A stretch of DNA of 64,000 nt from NCBI GenBank assembly GCA_001516045.1, contig LOEW01000060.1, forward strand, positions 29,231-93,230. The letters are read 5' to 3'. This DNA is from Desulfosporosinus sp. BRH_c37 (GTDB lineage Bacteria; Bacillota; Desulfitobacteriia; Desulfitobacteriales; Desulfitobacteriaceae). The notes under the pieces were generated by a model that did not search any database, was not told the origin of the DNA, and worked only from the letters and a program-made list of their open reading frames with translations. The translations under genes and the position numbers were made by a program. This document shows, piece by piece, positions 8,884-17,143 of this stretch (its first letter is position 1; the number at the start of each line of letters is the position of its first letter).

Positions 8884-9055
8884 AAATGGCTCCACACTCA
8901 AAGAAGGTGGAGCCATCAAGAAATAAAGCCTTGCCAGCCAGTCCACTCCTTTTCAAATGTGAAGGCATACCCGTTTCCGAATAAACCCCGAGGGCTTAAG
9001 CCCTGGCCAGAGAACCATCGATTGCTCATTAGGTTCAGCTAGCTTGGAGTTTGAA
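8884..9055 (-). promoter_or_regulatory. Moco/Tuco-like riboswitch leader, copy 2
   Basis: Same architecture as copy 1: a start resembling CTTGGAGTTT...(degenerate CCAAGC instead of CCGAGCC), CCTAATGAG, GGCCAGGGCTTAAGCCCT, a CGGAAACGGG hairpin, AAAAGGAGTGG, and a terminator hairpin TGGCTCCAC...GTGGAGCCA (8887-8915) with TTTTGTTT after it on the minus strand. It ends about 60 nt before the DUF1858-fusion gene. A mobile palindromic element is inserted only ~13 bp upstream of its 5' end. Confidence 0.68.
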
Positions 9056-9067
9056 TTATTAAATTTT

Positions 9068-9594
9068 ATCCAAATCGTAAGACCCCCACTTTTACAAGCT
9101 TCTACAAGTGGGAGTGGTACACCTTATTCTGCTTCGGTGACGATAGTCTCTAGTACTATAGTCTCCGGTGACGAAAGCCTCCAGTGACGATAGTCTCCAG
9201 TGGAGAGTATCGCCGAAAGCGCATAACCCTTGAAGAATACTGATGCGCTGTAGGATTGGTTTCGCCGTAGCCGCTTATCCCAAAAGAAAAACTTCGCGGC
9301 GAAGGATTAGTATCGCCGAAGCCGTGATCCCTAAAGAATACTTATCGGCGTAGGATAGAGTATCGCCGAGTCGCCTTCCCAATAGAAACACTTGGCGGCG
9401 AAGGAGGTAGAGTTCATCCTACAGCGCGAAAGTATTCGTCTGTGGATCTGCGCCTTCGGCATAAGTCATCCTTCAGCGCCTAAGTATCCGTTACTAACCT
9501 TGCGCCTTCGGCGTAACTCTCCACCGGAGAGTTACGTCACTGGAGACTTACGTCACCGAAGACTCGATGTTCAACTTTAGTTGAACGAGTTCAC
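9068..9594 (-). mobile_element. Palindrome-ended element, copy 1 (expanded, 527 bp)
   Basis: On the minus strand the left end is GTGAACTCGTTCAAC with hairpin TTCAACTAAAGTTGAA, and the right end is a hairpin CCCACTT...AAGTGGG followed by GTCTTACGATTTGGAT. Between them lie many diverged direct and inverted repeats of about 20-60 bp (GACGATAGTCTCCAGTG-type and CGGCGAAGGAT-type units). No gene is credible inside; an open frame at 9392-9580 is repeat-derived. The same ends occur at 18520, 30803, 40450 and 43817. Lack of terminal inverted repeats plus subterminal hairpins suggests a non-autonomous IS200/IS605-like element. Confidence 0.65.
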
Positions 9595-9681
9595 TGATAT
9601 TTACTAAATAACTGGAACTTTGTATTTGTAAAGACTCACTATCCGACCAAGGTTTGTTTTACCACGCCCATGACGTCTGCC

Positions 9682-10527
9682 TTAGGGACTACCACTTGCA
9701 TTCCCCGGGAGGTATGAGTCTGTTTCTTCCATAACCCCCTCAAAAATTTCGTAGTCTGACAACCCCCAAAACATTTCCAGGTTTAACTCCCGCAGGCCAA
9801 CAAGAGATAACCGTTTCTTTCCATTGAGCCAGATACTATTCTTTTGGGGAGATGAACAAAACTCAAATCTTGCTGGATTAGCAAGTCTTGCCCTACAGAG
9901 CCCTTGGATGGTATCAGCCAAGCAACTAGAACCGTAAACTTGAACCTGAACATTCGGAGATTTGATATAACCCAGCAATTTATCAGCGCTTAACGCCATT
10001 CGGACAGCCAGTAAAAGATCAGGACATGTTTCGCCATGATGAGTTACTGCTTGTTTGAGCAAAGTCTTCTGAAGAGCGTTTTGGCTAAGAGGAGATATTT
10101 GCGGTGTGCGCGGTGAAAATACTGTATCATGCTCGAAGTAAGGTTTAATGTCAATCACTGGCGACCCATCAATCGCATCCAAGCCAGTCACATAAAGCGT
10201 ATTCTCCTCAAGCCGCTCCAACTTAACCAAGGTTAGAGCTACAGGATTAGGGCGAGATGGTGAGCGCAAAGCGAACACACCAAATTTATGGGACAATGGA
10301 TTGACTTTAGATGGTACTGCGGTAGTAACGTCGCGCGGTGCTTGATGAAACCAAGTCAAAATCCATAAGTGAGAGTATTCTTCGATTCTCTCTAAGGCTC
10401 CGATATAGGCTGGGAATACCCTTATCCTTGCCTGAATTCCATTTGTGGGCATGTCATCGCGATTTGTTATCAATGATTCCACTATCCCAATGGGCTTAAG
10501 TGTAATAGACTCTTCCACTAAGTACAT
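9682..10527 (-). CDS. TrmO (TsaA)-like tRNA methyltransferase fused to an FmdE-like domain
   Basis: A ~281-aa two-domain protein. The N-terminal ~140 residues are a TsaA/TrmO beta-barrel (LKPIGIVES, SHLWILTWFHQA, FALRSPSRPNPVALTLVKL, DAIDGSPVIDIKPY), the family that N6-methylates t6A37 in tRNA with SAM. The C-terminal ~110 residues resemble FmdE (VTHHGETCPDLLLAVRMA), a domain found with formylmethanofuran/molybdoenzyme genes and thought to bind metal. ATG 10527 directly follows AAGGGG; GTG 10518 and TTG 10545 are alternatives. It follows DUF364 and FmdE genes in an apparent operon. Whether it acts on tRNA or serves the metal pathway is open. Confidence 0.82.
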   Translation of the reverse strand: MYLVEESITLKPIGIVESLITNRDDMPTNGIQARIRVFPAYIGALERIEEYSHLWILTWFHQAPRDVTTAVPSKVNPLSHKFGVFALRSPSRPNPVALTLVKLERLEENTLYVTGLDAIDGSPVIDIKPYFEHDTVFSPRTPQISPLSQNALQKTLLKQAVTHHGETCPDLLLAVRMALSADKLLGYIKSPNVQVQVYGSSCLADTIQGLCRARLANPARFEFCSSPQKNSIWLNGKKRLSLVGLRELNLEMFWGLSDYEIFEGVMEETDSYLPGNASGSP

Positions 10528-10616
10528 TCTCCCCTTCAAGCCCAATTATTTAGTAGGCTGACATAGAACTTGTAACATAGAACTTGTAGAGTATTAGCTT
10601 CTCTGTCCGAATGCGA

Positions 10617-11399
10617 TCAAGCTGTAACAGCAGTCCTTGAAATTGGAGTATCCGTCTCTTCCAAGCTTGATATTTTGACCATACTACAGCCATGTTGAAA
10701 TATCTCCATTCCTCCTCCACCCTGACGTACAAAATCCCACACCTTGACATCAGTAATCACTGAACCAGCTAAAGTGGAAATACCATATGAGAAAAGCCGA
10801 GGAGTTAATGGCGTGCTTGGTCCAACTAAAATCACAGTGCTATTTTTAGAAAGTTCCAGGAGGCGAGGAAGAGTCTTATTAATCAGCGTCGTAGCAGTGA
10901 TTAACACATAATCCTGAAGTGGCAAAAGATATTCGCAGGCTGGATCAGGAAAGTCATTTTGGCTTGGGCGCCTTTCTAGGATGGATAATTCACATATCTC
11001 ACTCAAGGGATCCAAATCGGGAAAGTGTCCGATCACTGCAACCTTCTTGCCCTGGAATAGATCGCGGTAATATTCAAAGGCGTTGCTTAGTGGATGGTCA
11101 CTCACGGAACGACCCGTCAGCTGTTTAACCTGTTCTTCAGTATTCAGGGCAGAATTAAGAGCGGCCAGAGCAACTGCTGCCTCAAAGTTGTTCCACGATT
11201 TAATATTACGTGCCAGTTCTTGAACACCCATACCAACAATATTGCCTGCCTTAGTGATTGAGCAATGCCCTTCCAAGGGAGTCATAGCAACTCCTGTAGC
11301 CTTTGATTTTACCAAAATCCAATTAAGCCCAACGCAACAATCGCTCACTTTCAAATCTTTGGGAACAATATCAATCAACTCGTCATAAATCTCCCACAT
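10617..11399 (-). CDS. DUF4213/DUF364 family protein
   Basis: A 260-aa protein with DUF4213 (about 1-100) and DUF364 (about 110-245) domains. DYVLITATTLINKTLPRLLEL and TVILVGPSTPLTPRLFSYG match the corresponding parts of the protein at 1501-2388. It is predicted to bind a metal or metal complex in the cytoplasm; its reaction is unknown. ATG 11399 follows AAAGGGG. Only 6 nt separate it from the FmdE gene upstream, so they are cotranscribed. Confidence 0.85.
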   Translation of the reverse strand: MWEIYDELIDIVPKDLKVSDCCVGLNWILVKSKATGVAMTPLEGHCSITKAGNIVGMGVQELARNIKSWNNFEAAVALAALNSALNTEEQVKQLTGRSVSDHPLSNAFEYYRDLFQGKKVAVIGHFPDLDPLSEICELSILERRPSQNDFPDPACEYLLPLQDYVLITATTLINKTLPRLLELSKNSTVILVGPSTPLTPRLFSYGISTLAGSVITDVKVWDFVRQGGGGMEIFQHGCSMVKISSLEETDTPISRTAVTA

Positions 11400-11405
11400 A
11401 AGTAT

Positions 11406-11963
11406 TTATCCCCTTTCAGATATTTCTTGGTAATACGGATTTTTTACACATGCTTTGCAAAACACCTTGCTATCTACAGTAACTTCCCGACGATCTAAAA
11501 TTACTTCACCACATTTTTCACATACCACATTATGGAGTGGCTTGCCGGGCAAATCTTCTGGAGGAATACTGATCAACACTTTCTGCCAGAGAAACAATTC
11601 TTCATCCTTAAAACGCTGCAAAAAAACTACAGGATCTTCACCTGGTTGGGGATAGGCTACTATCTTTGGCGCTACTCTGATTGCTTCATTAGTTGCCAAG
11701 TTAACAAAAGTTGCGGCCATTTTTCCATAATCAACTACCTTTAATCTTCTACGCCCAAGAGTACATCCAGTTGTAACACTGACTGCATCCGTCGCGCAGC
11801 GATCCATTTCCACATACACAATCGAGTCGCGAAAATTTAAGGGATCGTCAATTCCCAGGACTTGCATGCCGAGGCGAGCCATCCTTACCCCCAATACCAT
11901 ACCCATACAGAGGTGGCCATGATAAGCGACAGCTGCTTGGAGATCTTCATCCAGTGAACGCAT
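11406..11963 (-). CDS. FmdE family protein with C-terminal zinc ribbon
   Basis: A 185-aa FmdE-type protein. The N-terminal domain has YHGHLCMGMVLGVRMA (about 14-29) and DRCATDAVSVTTGCTLG (about 54-70), the Cys/His metal site of the family. A C-terminal treble-clef/zinc-ribbon has CEKCGE (about 148-153) and CKAC (about 168-171). FmdE members accompany molybdenum/tungsten formylmethanofuran dehydrogenases or stand alone in anaerobes; their chemistry is not settled. Start ATG 11963 has AGGAGG. It heads the FmdE-DUF364-TrmO/FmdE group. Confidence 0.88.
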   Translation of the reverse strand: MRSLDEDLQAAVAYHGHLCMGMVLGVRMARLGMQVLGIDDPLNFRDSIVYVEMDRCATDAVSVTTGCTLGRRRLKVVDYGKMAATFVNLATNEAIRVAPKIVAYPQPGEDPVVFLQRFKDEELFLWQKVLISIPPEDLPGKPLHNVVCEKCGEVILDRREVTVDSKVFCKACVKNPYYQEISERG

Positions 11964-12254
11964 TCTATTTCCTCCTTATCAGTTCAGACTTTCCTACAAC
12001 CTGTCAAGAATGGGGTAGGTTGGATCGTTTTCTATAAAGTAAGAAAAAGAAAAAAGTTCATTTTTTAAAAGAATTACATGGAGCATAACCGATGTCTTCC
12101 CCGAGGACGGTGTCCCTGCAACAATAACAAAGCACAACCTCAACCCCTTCTTTCAACCTGCACCTTTGCAGGAAGCTAAGCTAATTAAATTTTGTGACAC
12201 AAGATTTGTAAGTGGTCCCATCATCATCTGCAGCGCTGATTATTTTCACATTAA

Positions 12255-12475
12255 TTAAATTTCAATTGGAATTTCTGTGGACATCAAGGCTCTGGAAATA
12301 TCGTCGATAAGAACTAAATAAGTACTCCCCAACAAAAATGAGGCCGGAATCAATAATTTGTTATTGGCCCCCACCAAAATCCTGACAGCATGGGGAATTA
12401 CGAGTCCTACCCAGCTGATGATACCGCCTACAGCAACGGATGCTGAAATAAGAAGTGTGGAAATACTCTATATCT
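12255..12475 (-). pseudogene. FecCD permease remnant (C-terminal part)
   Basis: The minus strand reads ISWVGLVIPHAVRILVG followed by LLGSTYLVLIDDISRAL and stops with TEIPIEI at 12255. This corresponds to GLIGWVGLIVPHLARMLVG...MLLVDDLARTL...AEIPLGI of the intact permease at 5867-6925. The final ~20 residues and all of the N-terminal three quarters are missing, and it joins directly onto the methyltransferase 3' end. A transporter gene of the same class was lost here. The rest of the 11964-12254 gap shows nothing else recognisable. Confidence 0.75.
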
Positions 12476-12477
12476 CC

Positions 12478-13122
12478 TCATTGCGCTATTTTTGAAAAAA
12501 CTATATATCTTCCCGAGTCCGTATCTTCAATTGTAAAATTCTCAATTTTTGCTGCGCTCAAATAACCCTCAAATTTTTCGACTGGATTATCTTGAAACAA
12601 TTTTTCCCTTTTGGTATTCCATTCTGGGTTGTGACTTTGCATCTGCTCCACAACTTTGTCCAAAATTTCTTTTGTTCCAAATCCACAGCCAATAAAGGCT
12701 TTGGCGTTGGGCTTCATAATTCGATAGATTTCAGCAAAGGCTTTTATTCCATCCTCCCAGAACCAGAAAGAACCTCTGCTGACACATAAATCTACACTGT
12801 CGCTGGCTAGGGGTATTGCTATGACATCAGCATTAAGCACAGAAAACTTATCACTTAATCCCATAGCTTGGGCATTTTCTTGGGCATAATCTAAGGCATA
12901 CTTATTGATGTCCAAAGCTATAACTTCCAAATTGCTGATTTTTCCGATTGCCAGACCAAGTTGTGCACCTCCGCTTCCAATGTCCAGACATAGGCCTTGT
13001 TTAAGCTCGGATTCTTGATAAAATCTTTCGGCTAAAAACGGATAGACTGGTGCAAAAGGACCTCGAGCTGTTTTTTCCATCGTGTCTGCTGCTTCTTGCA
13101 TATCAGTTGTGTCTTTTTTCAT
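12478..13122 (-). CDS. Class I SAM-dependent methyltransferase
   Basis: A 214-aa methyltransferase of the Methyltransf_11/25 type. Motif I is LCLDIGSGGAQLGLAIG (about 43-59), the acidic end of strand 2 is VIALDINKYAL, and NADVIAIPLASDSVDLCVSRGS is motif II/post-II. It resembles small-molecule methyltransferases rather than RNA or protein enzymes; the substrate is unknown. ATG 13122 follows AGGAGGG; longer starts run into the riboswitch. It is the first gene after leader copy 3, so it should respond to molybdenum or tungsten cofactor status, like the metal genes downstream. Confidence 0.82.
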   Translation of the reverse strand: MKKDTTDMQEAADTMEKTARGPFAPVYPFLAERFYQESELKQGLCLDIGSGGAQLGLAIGKISNLEVIALDINKYALDYAQENAQAMGLSDKFSVLNADVIAIPLASDSVDLCVSRGSFWFWEDGIKAFAEIYRIMKPNAKAFIGCGFGTKEILDKVVEQMQSHNPEWNTKREKLFQDNPVEKFEGYLSAAKIENFTIEDTDSGRYIVFSKIAQ

Positions 13123-13164
13123 AATTACCCTCCTGCTAAATATATTTTCCTTCGTAAATTTGCA

Positions 13165-13335
13165 CAAAAATAGCTCCACCCAGCAAAGTGGAGCCATGCC
13201 AAACAAAAGCCTAACTGGCTAACCACCTCCTTTTCATAAGGAAGGCATACCCGTTTCCAGGTACACCCTGAGGGCTTAAAGCCCCGGCCGGTAACCATAG
13301 AATTAATCCTTAGGTTATTCCGGCTCGGAGATAAG
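13165..13335 (-). promoter_or_regulatory. Moco/Tuco-like riboswitch leader, copy 3
   Basis: Reads CTCCGAGCCGG (13321-13331), CCTAAGGAT, GGCCGGGGCTTTAAGCCCT, ACCTGGAAACGGGTAT, AAAAGGAGGTGG and a terminator hairpin GCTCCAC...GTGGAGC (13173-13194) followed by T-rich sequence. The downstream gene begins 43 nt later. Very similar to copies 1 and 4. Confidence 0.72.
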
Positions 13336-13369
13336 ATCATATTGTTAATTAGGGATCACATTCTGAGTC

Positions 13370-14215
13370 TTAATATTTTTCCATTGTAACTCCAATGTCA
13401 GAAGGTTTTCCAAAATACATCGAGGTGGTCACAATTGCATCAATACCGGTACGAGCATATTCTTCAATGTTACCTTCATTGACGCCACCCGCTCCAAGAA
13501 GAATGATGTTCGGGTTAACTGGTCGGATTTGATCAACGATGAATTTTAAATCGTTGGCAGGGACTTTATCAAATTGCAATCCCCCTACTCCAGATTCGAT
13601 TAAAAGGCGTGCATCTTCAAGCGTTTCAACCTCGACAATAATCTTTTTTTCACAGGCATCGGCTTTAATCTCTTGAATTGCTTGGGCAAGATTGTTGATA
13701 TCACCAAGAAAAGCCATATGTTGTTTAAAAATTAAGATTGTTTCAGATAAGCCCAGTCGGTGAGGAAAAGCACCTCCAGCGATAATAGAATTTATGGATA
13801 GCTCTTTAGTTCCAGGAAATGACTTCCTAGTAGCCAAAATAGTAATTTTAGGGTTCACTGCTTTAGCCTTATCCACCATCTTTTTTGTTCTAGTCGCAAT
13901 CCCTGAGGAGTATTCCAGGATATTCATAGACAATTTCCACGCTATATGAAGGCTTGATGCTAACCCTTCAGCTTCAATAAAGATATCCCCTTTGTTGACA
14001 ACTGAACCTGATGGCAACGATCGAGTCGGCGTAATTCCAAGCTTAGCAAAGATCCGTAAAACTTCCTCTACCCCAGATAACACCGTATATTCTCGAGCCA
14101 TAAAACTCATCTTTCCCTTATGTCCACCTATACCAAGGGTCAGGGTAGTTAAATCGATATACGGAACATCCTCTTTGATCCAGTTGTCAATTGTTGCATC
14201 GCTTATATAAATCAT
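13370..14215 (-). CDS. modD: ModD, nicotinate phosphoribosyltransferase-like molybdenum protein
   Basis: A 281-aa protein of the quinolinate phosphoribosyltransferase fold in the ModD subgroup: an N-terminal domain (about 1-105) and a C-terminal alpha/beta barrel with ATRKSFPGTKELSINSIIAGG (key residues T-R-K...G), HRLGLSETILIFKQH and LLGAGGVNEGNI. ModD is regularly encoded with modABC; its reaction has not been proven. ATG 14215 has GGAGGT 7 nt upstream; an ATG at 14230 overlaps that site. It is last in the modB-modC-modA-modD operon, 28 nt after modA. Confidence 0.9.
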   Translation of the reverse strand: MIYISDATIDNWIKEDVPYIDLTTLTLGIGGHKGKMSFMAREYTVLSGVEEVLRIFAKLGITPTRSLPSGSVVNKGDIFIEAEGLASSLHIAWKLSMNILEYSSGIATRTKKMVDKAKAVNPKITILATRKSFPGTKELSINSIIAGGAFPHRLGLSETILIFKQHMAFLGDINNLAQAIQEIKADACEKKIIVEVETLEDARLLIESGVGGLQFDKVPANDLKFIVDQIRPVNPNIILLGAGGVNEGNIEEYARTGIDAIVTTSMYFGKPSDIGVTMEKY

Positions 14216-14243
14216 AGTCTCTACCTCCATTTACTTGCCTTAA

Positions 14244-15095
14244 TCAATTTCCCTTAATAAAACCATTCTTTGTAAAAATTTTCATTGCTTCAGCACTTTG
14301 TAAATACTCCATAAATTTCGAAGCAGCATCGCTGTTTTTGGAGGCTGCTACTACTGCTGCTGGTAAAAGAACTGGTTTATGCGAATTAGCTGGGGCAGTA
14401 GCCACTATTTTAACTTTATTTGAGGTCATCGCTATTGTATCCCAAACAAAGCCTGCCTCGGCATTGCCTGTTTCAACATAGGCCATTACTTGCATGAGAT
14501 CCTTGCCCATGACCAGTTTGGGTTGTAGGGTGTTCCATAAATTAAGCGTCTCTAAAGTTTCTTTAGTGGTCTTGGCTGCCGGAACCGATTCTGCCTCACC
14601 AATTCCAATTTTCTTAACCTCTGGTTTAGCTAAATCTCCAAAGCTGTTAATTGAAGTGTTGCTTTTACCTGCGATTAAGACAAGTTCATCCCCTAACAAA
14701 TTTACCCTAGAATCTTTCTTAAGCAGTCCCTTTTGCTCAAGGGCATCCATCTGTGGCTTACCTTGAGAAATAAATATATCCGTGGCAGCACCTTGCTCAA
14801 TTTGATTTTGAAGTGAACCTGACGGTCCATAATTAAATACTAATTTCACTTGAGCATTTTTTAGCGCATAAAGTCCATTGATTTCTTCAAATGAGCCTTT
14901 TAAACTGGGAGCAGTGGAAATCAAAAGCTCAATGGGTTTATTCTGGCCAACTTTGCTACTTTCGGTTTTCTGGGTTTCATTTACAACACTTGAACATCCT
15001 GAGATAAATAGCGAAAGTAATAATATTGAACAAGCAACAAGTCTTAAGGTAACCTTTGTTTTATGATTCTCAATAATTCTACTGAGAGTTTTCAT
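14244..15095 (-). CDS. modA: ModA, molybdate-binding lipoprotein (set 1)
   Basis: A 283-aa binding protein for molybdate/tungstate. A lipoprotein signal ends at FISGCSS (Cys ~34). Family motifs follow: ISTAPSLKGSFEEIN, FNYGPSGSLQNQIEQGA, DIFISQGKPQMDALEQKGLL, ETGNAEAGFVWDT. Set 2 ModA (18631-19440) is a close paralogue. The order modB-modC-modA is unusual, as modA is normally first. Expression depends on leader copy 4. Confidence 0.93.
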   Translation of the reverse strand: MKTLSRIIENHKTKVTLRLVACSILLLSLFISGCSSVVNETQKTESSKVGQNKPIELLISTAPSLKGSFEEINGLYALKNAQVKLVFNYGPSGSLQNQIEQGAATDIFISQGKPQMDALEQKGLLKKDSRVNLLGDELVLIAGKSNTSINSFGDLAKPEVKKIGIGEAESVPAAKTTKETLETLNLWNTLQPKLVMGKDLMQVMAYVETGNAEAGFVWDTIAMTSNKVKIVATAPANSHKPVLLPAAVVAASKNSDAASKFMEYLQSAEAMKIFTKNGFIKGN

Positions 15096-15132
15096 GAATT
15101 TCCCCGCTTTCTTATTAATACCCTAGATCAAA

Positions 15133-16194
15133 TCAGAAAACTATTAGCTCCGCAGGATCAATACGCAAGCCCCAAGGTTGTGGTCTATCCTTTAAATCAA
15201 GCCACATTTTTTTAGTGATCTCCCATTGTAAGTGATAGTTCCCTTGTTCCAAAGTCTGATTCTCCATTGATAAATATACTGTCATTCTTGATGGAGTCTC
15301 GCTAGTAAAATTAAGCCAACACTTAAACACGTTGTCATCTTTTTCATCAGAGGCCACTTCGATCACGTGCGCATGAATACCAACATTTTTGACTTGTCTA
15401 GAGATTTCATGCCTAGTTTTTAAATTTATGCCCCATTCAAGTGCTTCTAACTCAAACCGTGATATGTATTTTGCCTGTGAAAAATTCTTACACCCTGTCA
15501 ATTGTGCGGATACAAGTGACGGCGGACACCTGAATACTTCCTCTTTTCCCCCTTTTGCTTCAATTTTTCCCTGGGACAGTACTACCAATTTATCGCAAAT
15601 TCTGTAGACTTCATCCATGTTATGGGTTACGAACAGGGTAACTCCCGGATAATCCGCTAAGATCTCAGTCAATTGTTTGACCATGTGGCTTCTTAAATAG
15701 TCATCAAGTGCAGAAAAAGGTTCATCTAAGAGCAAAGCCTCAGGCTCAATAGCCAAAGCTCTGGCTAGAGCAACTCGTTGCTGTTGTCCCCCGGAAAGCT
15801 GGTTGGGATACCTCTTTTCCAAGCCTTCCAGCTTGATCATCTTCATCTTTTGCTTGATTATGGCAATTCTGTCTGCCTGCTTTTTGTCTCCAATTCCAAA
15901 ACCAATGTTCTCTTCGACGGTCATATTGGGAAAAAGAGCGTAATTCTGAAATAAAAACCCCAGCTTCCTCTTGCGACAGGGGAGATTTATCCCTTTCTTG
16001 GAGTCAAACAAAGTTCGCCCATTGAGAACAATACTCCCCTTATCGGGGGTATCAATTCCCGCGATGCAGCGTAAGGTCATGCTTTTACCTGAACCTGAAG
16101 CTCCCAAAAGGCCGAGAATATCCATACCTGCTTCAAAATTCACTTCAAGTGTAAAGCCGGGAAGTTCTTTTTGAATATCAACCAATAGTTCCAT
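15133..16194 (-). CDS. modC: ModC, molybdate ABC transporter ATPase (set 1)
   Basis: A 353-aa ATPase. Walker A GASGSGKSM, signature LSGGQQQRVALARALA, Walker B ALLLDEPFSALD and switch His in VTHNMDE. A ~100-residue C-terminal extension corresponds to the regulatory region of longer ModC/CysA-like proteins. The gene starts 1 nt after the modB stop, indicating translational coupling. Set 2 ModC lacks the extension. Confidence 0.93.
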   Translation of the reverse strand: MELLVDIQKELPGFTLEVNFEAGMDILGLLGASGSGKSMTLRCIAGIDTPDKGSIVLNGRTLFDSKKGINLPCRKRKLGFLFQNYALFPNMTVEENIGFGIGDKKQADRIAIIKQKMKMIKLEGLEKRYPNQLSGGQQQRVALARALAIEPEALLLDEPFSALDDYLRSHMVKQLTEILADYPGVTLFVTHNMDEVYRICDKLVVLSQGKIEAKGGKEEVFRCPPSLVSAQLTGCKNFSQAKYISRFELEALEWGINLKTRHEISRQVKNVGIHAHVIEVASDEKDDNVFKCWLNFTSETPSRMTVYLSMENQTLEQGNYHLQWEITKKMWLDLKDRPQPWGLRIDPAELIVF

Positions 16195-16195
16195 A

Positions 16196-16900
16196 CTATT
16201 TCCTACCCACTGTCGCGACCATCTTGTATTGATAATCAGTCCAATAATTCATTAACGTCATAACAATCAGGGAAATGATAAAAATAAGTATCACCCATGT
16301 CAAAGCCTTTCCCATATCTCCACTTTCAGCTGCAAAAAAGATCTCAGCAGGAATTGTCAAAGTCTTTCCGGGTATGTTACCGCCAATCATAAGTGTTGCT
16401 CCAAAATCGCCCAAGGCCCTGGCAAAGGCTAATACTGTACCTGCAGCTACTCCCGGCCAAGCCAGCGGAATCGTTATCTTCCAAAATATTTTCCACTCTG
16501 AAACACCCAGTGTACGTGCAGCATTAATAATATTTTGATCAATTTGTTCAAAAGCACTTCTGACCGTTCGATACATTAAGGGAAAAGCGACAACTGAAGC
16601 TGCAATAACGGTTGCCGGCCAAGAGAATATGACAGTCGTTCCAATTGCCATCAGGAGTTTGCCAAGGGGTCCATTCTTGCCAAATAGTATAAGAAGCAAA
16701 AATCCTACAACGGTTGGTGGTAAAACTAGAGGTAAAGTAAGGACACCATCAATCAATCCTTTGAAATTCCCCCTATACCCCGAAACAAAGTACGCAGCCG
16801 CAATTCCCAAGAAAAAAGCCACAATAGTTGCTAAAACAGCTGCTCTCAATGAAATTAGTAACGGGGAAAAGTCTAGTCCCATTAAATCACTGACAAACAC
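16196..16900 (-). CDS. modB: ModB, molybdate ABC transporter permease (set 1)
   Basis: A 234-aa membrane protein with about six membrane segments and the ABC EAA loop (ARTLGVSEWKIFWKITIPLAWPG region; G at the canonical place). LPLVLPPTVVGFLLL and FARALGDFGATLMIGGNIPGKT are ModB signatures. Start GTG 16900 is preceded by AGGAGGT. First gene of set 1, directly after leader copy 4. Confidence 0.93.
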   Translation of the reverse strand: MFVSDLMGLDFSPLLISLRAAVLATIVAFFLGIAAAYFVSGYRGNFKGLIDGVLTLPLVLPPTVVGFLLLILFGKNGPLGKLLMAIGTTVIFSWPATVIAASVVAFPLMYRTVRSAFEQIDQNIINAARTLGVSEWKIFWKITIPLAWPGVAAGTVLAFARALGDFGATLMIGGNIPGKTLTIPAEIFFAAESGDMGKALTWVILIFIISLIVMTLMNYWTDYQYKMVATVGRK

Positions 16901-16937
16901 AATGACCTCCTTACCATAGGGTTTCTTCGTTCTAACT

Positions 16938-17117
16938 GTACAAAAAAAATAAGACTCCCAAAAAGGGAGCCATGAGTAAACTGGCGTTCCAGTCTAATAC
17001 GTGCTACTCCTTTTCAAAATGTGAAGGCATACCTGTTTCCAGGAACACCCTGAGGACCTAGATCCTGTCCAGTGACCATAGATTTGCCTCTTTAGGTCAT
17101 TCTGGCTCGGAGATTAA
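16938..17117 (-). promoter_or_regulatory. Moco/Tuco-like riboswitch leader, copy 4
   Basis: On the minus strand: CTCCGAGCCAG, CCTAAAGAG, GGACAGGATC...GATCC, a hairpin with CCTGGAAACAGGTAT, AAAAGGAGTAGC and a terminator GGCTCCCTTTTTGGGAGTC (16954-16971) followed by a strong run TTATTTTTTTTG. It precedes modB of set 1. The compensating base changes between copies (GGCCAGGGC/GCCCT versus GGATC/GATCC) argue for a selected RNA structure. Confidence 0.75.
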
Positions 17118-17143
17118 TTATTCAATTTTTCTAAACCACGAGT

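Noticed and set aside
9392..9580. 62-codon open frame on the plus strand
   Set aside because: Lies entirely in the repetitive interior of the mobile element and has no ribosome site or recognisable protein.
9100..9600. Closely spaced repeats that might be a CRISPR array
   Set aside because: Units vary in length and orientation, contain their own inverted repeats and lie between the two ends of the palindromic element. No constant repeat/spacer period and no cas genes.
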